A DNA stretch of 11,996 nucleotides from JAJZJT01 sp964610905 (GTDB taxonomy: Bacteria; Actinomycetota; Acidimicrobiia; Acidimicrobiales; RAAP-2). Under the pieces are notes generated by a model. That model was not told the DNA's origin. It saw nothing but the letters and a program-made list of their open reading frames with translations, and did not search any database. A program made the position numbers and the translations under genes. The stretch spans positions 1-11,996 of the forward strand of contig CAZSYT010000086.1 of NCBI GenBank assembly GCA_964610905.1. The letters are read 5' to 3'. Positions 5,683-11,996 of this stretch are shown piece by piece (position 1 is the first letter of the stretch; each line of letters begins with the position of its first letter).

Positions 5683-7808
5683 GCCTCTGGCAGCGCGTGG
5701 TCGACGCCAACCGACCCGGGCCGCCCGAGCACTCGGTCCGATTCCGCGCCGCCACCACCGCCGCCGTGGCGGTCGCCATCGCCGCCTGCCATGCCCAGGG
5801 CGAGCTGTCCGCCCCGGTCGCCGCCGGCGCGCTCTTGGCCACCGTGGTCGGGAACGTGCTCTCGTACCGGACCCGGGAGCGGCCCTGGCCCGCCGTCAAG
5901 CCGCTGCTCGCCGTCTGCGTCCTCGCAGGGTTCGGATGGTTCCTGCTGACGGTCACCCGAACGGCGACGCCGGGAGACGTCGCGTCGGTCGAGGCGCCGC
6001 TCGCCACGCTCTTCTGCTGGGTGCTCGGCACGCACGCCTTCGACGTGCCCTCCCGCCGCGACGTGGCGTACTCCCTCGCCGGCTCGGCGGCCCTGATGGC
6101 CGTGGCCGCCGCCCAGTCCGTGGACGTGGCGTTCGCCGGGTTCGTCGCGCTGTGGGCCGGCTGTGTCCTCGTCGGCCTCGTCTCGATGTGGCAGTCGATG
6201 GCCTCGGTGACCGGCGCGCCGTGGGGACTGCTCGGCGGCTCGGTCCTCACCACGGGCGTCGTCGCCCTGGGGCTCCTCGTCGCCTTGCCCGCGCCCCACG
6301 TGTCCGCGTCGCTCGCCTTCCCGTCGTCGTCGGGCGGGGACGCCCCCGTGACCAGCCCGTCCCACCTGACCGACGGCAGCCCCTCACGGCCGGCCCGGGC
6401 CGCGTCGCCGTCCGGCCGCCTCGGTGTCGGCGGCTACCTCGGCTTCGCTCGCTCCCTCGACACGGCCGACCGCGTGGCCCTCGGCAACCGGCTCGTGCTC
6501 CGGGTGCGGGCGTCGCGCCCCGGCTACTGGGTGGGCCAGACGTACGACACCTGGAACGGGCGGAGCTGGAGCGAGACCGGTCCCGGCGGCGTGGGCGGCT
6601 CGGTGCGCGTCCTGGGCGGCGGCTCGCCCTACGCGGTGCCGGTGGCGGAGGACGCCCTCGCGCCGCTCGCCGCCAACCCGACCGACGTCGAGACGTTCTA
6701 CCTGGCCGAGAGCGGTCCGAACCTGGTCTTCCACACCGAGAACGCCACGCGCGTCTACATCGACACGCCCCGCCTCTTCCTCGCCGGCGACGGGACCATC
6801 GTCTCTGCGTCGTCGATGGGAGCGGGGACCGTCTACACGGTGGTCTCGCAGGACGTGACGGCCACGGCCGCCCAGCTCCGAGCGGCCGGAACGGGCTCGT
6901 CGCTGGCGGCGACGTCGCTCACCCCGGCCGAGCGGGCGCGCTACCTGCAGCTCCCCCGCCCCTACCGCCGGGCCGCCGCCCTCGCCCAGCAGGTCGCCGG
7001 CGGCCGCGACCCCTACGACGCCGTGGCGGCGCTCGAGCGTTGGATGACCACCCACGTCCGCTACTCGACCGACATCCCGCCGCTGCCCGCCGGGGCGGAC
7101 GCCGTCGACAGCTTCCTCTTCGGCGCTCGGGTCGGCTACTGCGAACAGATCTCGACGGCGCTCACCGTCATGCTCCGCACCCTCGGCATCCCCGCCCGCG
7201 AGGCGGTGGGGTACGTGCCGGGGAGCTACAACCCCGTGACCGACCTCTACGACGTCCGGGCCAAGGACGCTCACGCCTGGGTGCAGGTGTGGTTCCCGGG
7301 CTACGGCTGGCAGAGCTTCGACCCCACCGCCGACGTGCCGCTTGCCAACCCCAGCCCCGGCGCCGTCCTCGTCGACGGCTTGGGCCACCTGGCCGGCAGG
7401 CTGCCGTGGGCACCCATCGGCGGGGCGATCGCGGTCGTCGTCATGGGGCTCGCCGCCGTGCGCGTCGTCCGGGCACGGCCCCCGACGTGGGCCCACCGGG
7501 TGGTCTCCGACCTCGAGCGAGCCGGGCACCGGGCCCTCGTGCCCCGGGGCACGGGCGAGACCCTCGCTGCCTTCGCCCGGCGCCTCGCGGAGGCTCTCGG
7601 GCCGCCGGGCGCCGGGCTGCCGGCGGCGGTACGGACCGTGGAGCGTGCGGCGTTCGGCGGGCACGCGCCCGGTCCCGACGAGGTGGCGGCGGCCACCGCG
7701 GCCGCCCGCGCGGCGCGCCGAGGCGCCCGACGAGCCGTCACCCCCGGGAGAGGGCGAGCGCTTCGTCGAAGGAGGCCCGGGCTGCGACCAGGGGGCGGAG
7801 CTGCATGA
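5679..7808 (+). CDS. TgpA-type membrane transglutaminase-like protein (DUF3488 / transglutaminase core / DUF4129-like tail)
   Basis: A 709-residue protein in three parts. The N-terminus has about seven hydrophobic segments (near 22-38, 44-62, 74-93, 106-120, 128-146, 149-170, 183-204), matching the TgpA N-terminal domain. A large extracytoplasmic region follows, with GYWVGQTYDTWNGRSWSE at about 282-299 and a transglutaminase core carrying Cys488 (VGYCEQIS), His532 (KDAHAWVQVW) and Asp548 (FDPTAD), so the catalytic triad is complete. A last membrane segment lies at about 575-595, then a cytoplasmic region of the DUF4129 type (ETLAAFARRLAE). The protein may make or cut peptide or isopeptide bonds at the cell surface; the substrate is unknown. 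It closes the moxR-DUF58 operon. The last ~23 residues are Arg/Gly-rich and lie on the antisense of the next gene's 3' end, so they are unlikely to be conserved. Confidence 0.92.
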   Translation: MSLWQRVVDANRPGPPEHSVRFRAATTAAVAVAIAACHAQGELSAPVAAGALLATVVGNVLSYRTRERPWPAVKPLLAVCVLAGFGWFLLTVTRTATPGDVASVEAPLATLFCWVLGTHAFDVPSRRDVAYSLAGSAALMAVAAAQSVDVAFAGFVALWAGCVLVGLVSMWQSMASVTGAPWGLLGGSVLTTGVVALGLLVALPAPHVSASLAFPSSSGGDAPVTSPSHLTDGSPSRPARAASPSGRLGVGGYLGFARSLDTADRVALGNRLVLRVRASRPGYWVGQTYDTWNGRSWSETGPGGVGGSVRVLGGGSPYAVPVAEDALAPLAANPTDVETFYLAESGPNLVFHTENATRVYIDTPRLFLAGDGTIVSASSMGAGTVYTVVSQDVTATAAQLRAAGTGSSLAATSLTPAERARYLQLPRPYRRAAALAQQVAGGRDPYDAVAALERWMTTHVRYSTDIPPLPAGADAVDSFLFGARVGYCEQISTALTVMLRTLGIPAREAVGYVPGSYNPVTDLYDVRAKDAHAWVQVWFPGYGWQSFDPTADVPLANPSPGAVLVDGLGHLAGRLPWAPIGGAIAVVVMGLAAVRVVRARPPTWAHRVVSDLERAGHRALVPRGTGETLAAFARRLAEALGPPGAGLPAAVRTVERAAFGGHAPGPDEVAAATAAARAARRGARRAVTPGRGRALRRRRPGLRPGGGAA

Positions 7809-9060
7809 GCTGGCGGGGCCGGCTCAACGCCAGGGCCCCACTCAGGCGGTCGCCTCGGCGGTAGAGGGCCACAAAGCGGCGCTCCTCGAGCGACCCGTCG
7901 ACCACCACCGCCTCGTCGGACGGCTCGGGGAGGCCCACGAGCTGGATCTTCGTCCCGTACTGGTCGGACCAGAAGAACGGCACGGGCTCGTAGGCCTGGG
8001 CGGCGGCCGAGCCGGCCACGAGGTTCCGCCCGGCGAGGACGCCGCTCTCGGCGGCGTTGGTCCAGTGCTCGATGCGCACCTCGTGCCCGGCATCCGAGAG
8101 CGGCCAGCGTGCCACGTCGCCGGCCACGACCACGCGAGGGGCAGCGAAGAGGCCGGGGGTGGCCCGGACCCCGTCGCCGACCTCGAGACCCGAGCCCTCG
8201 AGCCACTCCGTGGCAGGGACGACACCGACGCCCACGACGACCACGTCGGCGTCGAGGGCGGTCCCGTCGGTCAGGTGGACGACGGCCGCCGTCGGCGTGG
8301 CCCTGCGAGCGGAGGGACCGGCACCGGAGGGATCGGCGACGGCGATGCGGTCGACGCCCACCCCCGTCCGCAGCTCGACGCCGGCGTCCGTGTGCAGCCC
8401 GGCGCACGCACGCCCCATCTCCTCGCCGAGCACACGGGCGAGCGGCGTTGCCAGTGCCTCGACGACGCTCACCCGCGCACCGAGGGCGTGGGTCGTCGAG
8501 GCGACCTCGGACCCGATGAACCCGCTGCCCACGACCACGACCCGGCAGCCCGTCCCCGCGGCGTCGAGATCGCGCCGGATGGCCAGGCAGTCGTCGAGGG
8601 TGCGCAGCACGTGGACGGCGGCACCGTCGTCGGCACCGGGCAGCCGCCGCGGGGACGCGCCGGTGGCCACCACGAGCCCGTCGAAGTTGCACCGATGCCC
8701 GTCGTCGAGCTCGACGGCGCGTCCGTCGAGGTCGAGGGCGACCGCCGTGCGCCCCAGGCGCAGCTCGATGCCGAGCTCGTCGAGGGCCTCGGGGGCGTGG
8801 TGGCGGATGCGCTCGACGCCCCAGCTTCCGCTCAGCAACTGCTTCGAGAGCGGGGGGCGGTCGTAGGGGGCATGGCGCTCGTCGCCGACCACCACCACCG
8901 GCCCGCGGTGCCCCTGGCGACGGACCTCCTCGGCGGCGCGCATGCCAGCCAGGGAGGCGCCCACGACGACGACGGTCCCCCCGGGGTCGAGCGGCGGGCT
9001 GGCGAAGGGGCCCACCGGCTCGAGCCGCACGGACGGCTGGTGGGGAGCGGGCCCGGTCAT
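7738..9060 (-). CDS. FAD-dependent NAD(P)H oxidoreductase, ferredoxin/rubredoxin reductase type
   Basis: A 440-residue flavoprotein. I chose the ATG at 9060 because it overlaps the stop of the gene before it (ATGA); an ATG at 9081 would add seven residues. The Pyr_redox_2 fold shows the FAD site VVVGASLAG at 31-39, YDRPPLSK at 66-73, VVATGAS at 130-136, the NAD(P)H site VVVVGSGFIGSE at 174-185 and the second FAD motif VVAGDVARW at 311-319. EHWTNAAESG and PFFWSDQYG (about 331-369) mark the C-terminal Reductase_C domain of ferredoxin, putidaredoxin and rubredoxin reductases. There is no CxxxxC redox disulfide, so it is not a disulfide reductase or a CoA-disulfide reductase. It should pass electrons from NAD(P)H to a small iron-sulfur protein, but none is encoded in the window. 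A 12-residue Ala/Pro/Gly-rich insert lies near 245-257. It is translated right after the MBL hydrolase. Confidence 0.92.
   Translation of the reverse strand: MTGPAPHQPSVRLEPVGPFASPPLDPGGTVVVVGASLAGMRAAEEVRRQGHRGPVVVVGDERHAPYDRPPLSKQLLSGSWGVERIRHHAPEALDELGIELRLGRTAVALDLDGRAVELDDGHRCNFDGLVVATGASPRRLPGADDGAAVHVLRTLDDCLAIRRDLDAAGTGCRVVVVGSGFIGSEVASTTHALGARVSVVEALATPLARVLGEEMGRACAGLHTDAGVELRTGVGVDRIAVADPSGAGPSARRATPTAAVVHLTDGTALDADVVVVGVGVVPATEWLEGSGLEVGDGVRATPGLFAAPRVVVAGDVARWPLSDAGHEVRIEHWTNAAESGVLAGRNLVAGSAAAQAYEPVPFFWSDQYGTKIQLVGLPEPSDEAVVVDGSLEERRFVALYRRGDRLSGALALSRPRQLMQLRPLVAARASFDEALALSRG
7806..7826 (+). terminator. Stem-loop at the transglutaminase stop codon
   Basis: TGAGCTGG (7806-7813) pairs with CCGGCTCA (7819-7826) over eight positions, one of them a G-U wobble in the RNA, with the loop CGGGG. 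The first arm is the transglutaminase stop codon itself. No T-run follows, so function as a terminator is inference. The site lies inside the coding sequence of the opposing reductase gene. Confidence 0.35.
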
Positions 9061-9764
9061 CGGCCGAACATCGTCATCCACTGCTCGGGCGTGCGCAGCC
9101 GGAACACGTAGTTGCGCCGGCGGGTGTCACCGAGCGGCGCGGAGGGTTCTGGCGAGTAGAGGTGCCCCGGGAACAGCACCGTGTCGTCGGGCACGGCGGC
9201 CAGTCGGCTCGTGAGCGACTCGTAGAGGGCCTCGGGGTCGCCGCCGGGCAGGTCGGTCCGCCCGCACCCCTCGAGGAAGAGCGTGTCGCCCGCCACCAGG
9301 CGTCCCTCGACCAGGAAGCACTGGCTGCCCGGCGTGTGCCCGGGGGTGTGGAGGAGCGTGACCTCTACCGAGCCGACCCGCACCACGTCACCGCTCTCGT
9401 GGACGGCGAGGTGCCCGGGGCCTACCCCGGTGGCCCGTGCGACCCAGGGGGCCTCGGCGGCCTGGACGTGGACGGGCACGTCGGCGCGCTCGAGGAGCTG
9501 CCCGATCCCCTCGACGGGATGGCCCATCAGGTCGCCGCCGACGTGGTCGGGGTGGTAGTGGGTGGCCAGGGCGCCGACGCACCTCATCCCGTCCTCGGCG
9601 AGCAGCTCGAGCAGCTCGTCGACGGCGTAGGCCGGGTCGACCATGCAGGCCTCGCCGGTGGCGTCGTCGCCCACCAGGTAGACGAAGTTGACCATCTGGG
9701 CGGCGACCGGGTCGTCGGCGGCGAAGTCGCGGCCGGCGAGGAGCTGCCGGAAGTAGAGCGCCAT
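9057..9764 (-). CDS. Metallo-beta-lactamase-fold hydrolase (ETHE1 / glyoxalase II-like)
   Basis: A 235-residue single-domain enzyme from the ATG at 9764. It has all the metal ligands of the fold: THYHPDHVGG with His69, His71, Asp73 and His74, then HTPGHTPGS with His143, GDTLF with Asp160, and FPGHLYS with His201. The block EGCGRTDLPGGDP (165-177) contains the GCGRTD sequence also found in ETHE1-type persulfide dioxygenases. Related hydrolases are called hydroxyacylglutathione hydrolases. Actinobacteria generally use mycothiol instead of glutathione, so a thioester or persulfide of another thiol is more likely if this is a glyoxalase- or ETHE1-type enzyme. Dioxygenase and hydrolase activity cannot be told apart by reading. 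Its stop overlaps the reductase start by four bases, so the two form an operon. No Shine-Dalgarno is evident; a -10 box sits just before the ATG. Confidence 0.9.
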   Translation of the reverse strand: MALYFRQLLAGRDFAADDPVAAQMVNFVYLVGDDATGEACMVDPAYAVDELLELLAEDGMRCVGALATHYHPDHVGGDLMGHPVEGIGQLLERADVPVHVQAAEAPWVARATGVGPGHLAVHESGDVVRVGSVEVTLLHTPGHTPGSQCFLVEGRLVAGDTLFLEGCGRTDLPGGDPEALYESLTSRLAAVPDDTVLFPGHLYSPEPSAPLGDTRRRNYVFRLRTPEQWMTMFGR

Positions 9765-9770
9765 GGCCGC

Positions 9771-9800
9771 AGCCTACGGGCACGGCCGACGGGGTGTCCG
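9771..9800 (-). promoter_or_regulatory. Likely promoter of the MBL hydrolase-reductase operon, leaderless geometry
   Basis: On the - strand, CGGACA (9800-9795; the last four bases match TTGACA) is followed after 18 bases by TAGGCT (9776-9771), a TANNNT -10 box. Exactly six bases then lead to the ATG at 9764. With this spacing transcription would start on the A of the start codon. That fits the lack of a Shine-Dalgarno and the frequent leaderless mRNAs of actinobacteria. The divergent acyl-CoA synthetase gene shares this 69-base gap. Confidence 0.45.
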
Positions 9801-9833
9801 CACGACCCGGCGGCGAGGCGCCAAGATGGGCCC

Positions 9834-11420
9834 ATGCCACCGAGCTACCTGACCCCGACGGGCATCCTGCGCCAGTGGGCGACCGAGACCCCGGAGGCCC
9901 CCGCCCTCACCGAGGGCGACCGCACCGTGTCCTGGGCCGAGCTCCACGCACGGGCGAGCGCCGTGGCCGGTGCCCTGGCCGCCGAGGGCGTCGGGGCCGG
10001 CGACCGCGTCGCCCACTACGACCGGAGCTCGATCGCCTACTTCGAGGTGTTCTTCGGTGCCGCGATGCTCGGTGCGGTGAGCGTCGCCGTCAACTGGCGC
10101 CTGGCCGTCCCGGAGGTGGCGGCGATCCTCGAGGACGCCGGGGCCCGCGTGGTCTTCGTGGGCCCCGACTACCGAGGCGGCGTCCCCGCGCTCGCCGAGG
10201 CCCTGCCCGGGGCGGCCCGCTTCGTCGGCCTCGGTGGGGACGACGGCTACGAGGACTGGTTGGTCGAGCGGACCGGTGGGACCGGAGCAGGCACGGACCC
10301 GGGCTTCGACCCGGGCCCCGACGACGTGGTCACCCAGCTGTACACGTCGGGGACGACGGGGCTGCCCAAGGGCGTGATGCTCACGGGCCGCAACTTCTCG
10401 TGCCTCCTGACCCAGGCCGAGGAGATCTTCCACGTCGGCCCGGACACCGTCTCGCTGGTGGCCATGCCCCTCTTCCACATCGGCGGCACCGGCTGGGCGC
10501 TCGCCGGCATGTCGCACGGCGGGCACTCGGTCATCGTTCGCGACCTCGACCCGACCACGCTGCTGGCGCTCGTCGAGCGGCACCGGGTGACCGAGACGTT
10601 CGTCGTGCCTGCCGTCCTCATGCTCCTGCTCGCCTGCCCCTCCCTCCCGACCACCGACGTGTCGTCCCTGCGGACGATCTTCTACGGGGCCTCCCCGATC
10701 AGCGACGACGTCCTCGTGCGGTCGATCAAGGCCCTCGGGTGCGACTTCGCCCAGGTCTACGGCCTCACCGAGACCACCGGCGCCATCACCTCGCTGCTGC
10801 CCGAGGACCATGACCCCGACGGCCCGCGGTCCCGGCTGCTTCGCTCGGCCGGCAAGCCCTTCGCCCACGTCGAGCTGCGGATCGTCGGCCCCGACTCCGG
10901 CGAGGACCTCCCGATCGGAAGGGTCGGCGAGGTGTGGACCCGCTCGGAGCAGAACATGGCCGGCTACTGGCACAAGCCCAAGGAGACCGAGGCGGTCCTC
11001 ACCGATGACGGGTGGTTCCGGACGGGCGACGCCGGATGGATGGACGCCGAGGGCTACCTGTACCTCCACGACCGGATCAAGGACATGATCGTCACCGGCG
11101 CCGAGAACGTGTACCCGGCCGAGGTCGAGAACGTCCTCCTCGCCCACCCCTCGGTCGTCGACGCCGCCGTCATCGGTGTCCCCGACGACCGGTGGGGGGA
11201 GACGGTCAAGGCGGTGGTGGTGGCAGCGCCGGGCGAGTCGCGCCCCGCCGGCGAGGTCGAAGCCGACCTCATCGCCTTCGCCCGCGAGCGCCTGGCCCAC
11301 TTCAAGTGCCCGACCTCCGTCGACGTCGTCACCGAGCTCCCGCGCAACCCGTCGGGGAAGATCCTGAAGCGCGAGCTGCGTGAGCCCTACTGGCGCGGCC
11401 GGGGCCGGAGCATCAACTAG
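9834..11420 (+). CDS. FadD-type acyl-CoA synthetase (AMP-dependent ligase)
   Basis: A 528-residue ANL-superfamily enzyme that activates a carboxylic acid, probably a fatty acid, to its CoA ester through an acyl-AMP. The motifs are complete: P-loop YTSGTTGLPKG at 170-180, MPLFHIGG, YGASPIS, the adenine motif VYGLTETTG at 308-316, WFRTGDAG with Asp399, DRIKDMIVTGAENVYPAEVE, and the C-terminal catalytic Lys509 in NPSGKILKREL. The overall pattern is like FadD13-type medium/long-chain ligases, though chain length cannot be read from the sequence. The ATG at 9834 is the first good start in frame. A GAGG 15 bases upstream is far for a Shine-Dalgarno. A weak -10-like CAAGAT ends six bases before the ATG. 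The gene is divergent from the MBL hydrolase and its last eight bases overlap the end of the Ddn-like gene on the other strand. Confidence 0.94.
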   Translation: MPPSYLTPTGILRQWATETPEAPALTEGDRTVSWAELHARASAVAGALAAEGVGAGDRVAHYDRSSIAYFEVFFGAAMLGAVSVAVNWRLAVPEVAAILEDAGARVVFVGPDYRGGVPALAEALPGAARFVGLGGDDGYEDWLVERTGGTGAGTDPGFDPGPDDVVTQLYTSGTTGLPKGVMLTGRNFSCLLTQAEEIFHVGPDTVSLVAMPLFHIGGTGWALAGMSHGGHSVIVRDLDPTTLLALVERHRVTETFVVPAVLMLLLACPSLPTTDVSSLRTIFYGASPISDDVLVRSIKALGCDFAQVYGLTETTGAITSLLPEDHDPDGPRSRLLRSAGKPFAHVELRIVGPDSGEDLPIGRVGEVWTRSEQNMAGYWHKPKETEAVLTDDGWFRTGDAGWMDAEGYLYLHDRIKDMIVTGAENVYPAEVENVLLAHPSVVDAAVIGVPDDRWGETVKAVVVAAPGESRPAGEVEADLIAFARERLAHFKCPTSVDVVTELPRNPSGKILKRELREPYWRGRGRSIN

Positions 11421-11874
11421 ACGAGCCCGCTCCCGACGGACCGGGCTCGTCGGGGTCGAGGAGGACCAAGGGGATCTCGCGGGACGTCCGGTGCTGGTAG
11501 CCGGCGTAATTGGGGTGGAGGCGAGTGACGATCGGCCACAGGCGGGCCCGCTCGGCCTCGTCGGCGACGGTCGCCCGCATGGCGCGTGCCGGGCCGCCGG
11601 CCGTACGCACGGTGACCTCCGGGTGGTCGCGCACGTTGAGGAACCAGGCCGGGTGGTGTGCGTCCCCACCTCGAGAAGCCACGACGACGACCGTCGAGCC
11701 CTCCTGGTACGGAGAGGTCAGCAGCGTCGTGCGGGACTGGCCGGTGCGCCGCCCCGTCGTGGTGAGCTCCACCACCGGCATCCCCCACGCCTCCCAACCG
11801 ACCCGCCCGCCGGTCGCTCCCAGCACCAGCCGGTGGAAGCGGTTGAGCGCCTTCATCACCAGGTCGGAGGGCAC
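11413..11874 (-). CDS. Ddn-like F420-dependent nitroreductase/quinone reductase family protein
   Basis: A 153-residue protein read from the GTG at 11874, close to the size of M. tuberculosis Ddn (151). The pattern is that of the deazaflavin-dependent nitroreductase family with its split beta-barrel: GWEAWGMPVVELTTTGRRTG at about 26-45, LLTSPYQEG at 51-59, VVVASRGGDAHHPAWFLN at 63-80 (the cofactor-binding stretch in the family), and HPNYAGYQHRTSREIPLVLL at 120-139. Such proteins use reduced F420 to reduce quinones and other acceptors, so the host should make F420. The GTG start is supported by a -10 box at the right distance and by N-terminal similarity to relatives (DLVMKALNRFHR); an internal ATG at 11856 is the alternative. 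The Gly/Ser-rich C-terminus is encoded across a stem-loop at the junction with the convergent synthetase gene. Confidence 0.87.
   Translation of the reverse strand: MPSDLVMKALNRFHRLVLGATGGRVGWEAWGMPVVELTTTGRRTGQSRTTLLTSPYQEGSTVVVVASRGGDAHHPAWFLNVRDHPEVTVRTAGGPARAMRATVADEAERARLWPIVTRLHPNYAGYQHRTSREIPLVLLDPDEPGPSGAGSSS
11420..11451. terminator. Perfect 10-bp stem-loop at the acyl-CoA synthetase stop codon, inside the 3' end of the Ddn-like gene
   Basis: GACGAGCCCG (11420-11429) pairs perfectly with CGGGCTCGTC (11442-11451). After a C-C mismatch, TCC (11431-11433) pairs with GGA (11438-11440) around the loop CGAC. The stem begins at the last base of the synthetase stop codon. It has no T-run, but in a GC-rich actinobacterium it is a good candidate for a transcription terminator of the synthetase gene. 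On the other strand it falls within the last codons of the Ddn-like gene. Confidence 0.5.
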
Positions 11875-11880
11875 CGACGC

Positions 11881-11886
11881 ATGGTA
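11881..11886 (-). promoter_or_regulatory. -10 box TACCAT of the Ddn-like gene, leaderless geometry
   Basis: On the - strand TACCAT (11886-11881) fits TANNNT and ends exactly six bases before the GTG at 11874, so the transcript would begin at the start codon. No Shine-Dalgarno is seen and no convincing -35 was found. Alternatively the gene is read through from the partial gene that ends 35 bases upstream. Confidence 0.35.
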
Positions 11887-11909
11887 GACGGCTCGCCCGG
11901 CGGACGACC

Positions 11910-11996
11910 TCAGAACAGGCCGGGAGCGGCACCACCCTCGCCGGGACGGTCGGTCCCGTCGTCGGTCCCGTCGTCGGTCCCGGCGGCGGTCCCGGC
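11910..11996 (-). CDS. C-terminal tail of an unidentified gene cut off by the window edge
   Basis: Read on the - strand, the frame is open from the window edge to a TGA at 11912-11910 and gives 28 residues. These start with Gly-Thr units (AGT, AAGT, DDGT, DDGT) and end in RPGEGGAAPGLF. The low-complexity repeat and the short Gly/Pro ending are typical of a disordered C-terminus. Too little is present to name the protein. I call it coding because the frame keeps a sensible acidic, Gly-rich composition, the repeats are 12 bases and so preserve the frame, and it ends 35 bases before the next gene on the same strand. It could instead be a short non-coding repeat. Confidence 0.5.
   Translation of the reverse strand, partial: AGTAAGTDDGTDDGTDRPGEGGAAPGLF
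11952..11996 (+). repeat. 12-base tandem repeat, about 3.75 copies
   Basis: GGTCCCGTCGTC occurs at 11952-11963 and again at 11964-11975. A diverged copy GGTCCCGGCGGC lies at 11976-11987, and a partial copy GGTCCCGGC runs to the window edge. On the - strand the unit encodes four-residue D-D-G-T / A-A-G-T repeats in the tail of the partial gene. The array may continue beyond the window. Confidence 0.85.

Noticed and set aside
7711..7720. Ten-base perfect palindrome CGGCGCGCCG
   Set aside because: It lies inside the transglutaminase coding sequence in an Ala/Arg-rich stretch and is made only of G and C, so chance and codon use explain it.
9162..9833. Open frame extending the acyl-CoA synthetase upstream
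   Set aside because: It lies antisense to the MBL hydrolase and shows no motif. The ANL family N-terminus fits the ATG at 9834.

Overview
The window is very GC-rich, with almost every codon ending in G or C. It carries genes typical of Actinomycetota: an F420-type (Ddn-like) reductase, a MoxR-DUF58-transglutaminase operon, and GTG starts coupled to the stop codon of the gene before. An actinobacterium, possibly of the class Acidimicrobiia, is the best guess. The class is inference from gene content only. Genes are packed tightly, no gene-free stretch exceeds about 120 bases, and I found no tRNA, rRNA, CRISPR array or insertion sequence.

Region 1 (1-3516, + strand) is a glycerol-phosphate cluster. 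It holds the C-terminal end of an aerobic glycerol-3-phosphate dehydrogenase (GlpD), then an FAD oxidase of the alkyl-DHAP synthase type that overlaps the glpD stop, then a GlpK-like FGGY kinase. The kinase keeps the catalytic Asp but has lost three of the residues that hold glycerol in E. coli GlpK, so its substrate is uncertain. The set may make or consume a DHAP/glycerol-3-phosphate derivative, possibly feeding ether-lipid synthesis.

Region 2 (3636-7808, + strand) is a three-gene operon: a MoxR AAA+ ATPase, a DUF58 membrane-anchored protein, and a TgpA-type membrane transglutaminase with an intact Cys-His-Asp triad. Such sets are thought to act at the cell envelope, the ATPase serving as a chaperone. 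A GC-rich stem-loop lies between regions 1 and 2.

Region 3 (7738-9764, - strand) is a two-gene unit. A metallo-beta-lactamase-fold hydrolase with ETHE1/glyoxalase-II-like motifs overlaps (ATGA) an FAD/NAD(P)H reductase of the ferredoxin/rubredoxin-reductase type. The reductase's 3' end overlaps the 3' end of the transglutaminase gene by 71 bases.

Region 4 (9834-11996) holds a FadD-type acyl-CoA synthetase (+ strand), divergent from the hydrolase. It runs tail-to-tail into a Ddn-like F420-dependent reductase (- strand). The last 87 bases encode, on the - strand, the repeat-rich C-terminus of a gene cut off by the window edge.

Two - strand genes, the hydrolase and the Ddn-like one, have a TANNNT -10 box ending exactly six bases before the start codon and no clear Shine-Dalgarno. 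This is the geometry expected of leaderless transcripts. Both convergent gene junctions contain a stem-loop that begins at the stop codon of the + strand gene and lies within the coding sequence of the opposing gene.
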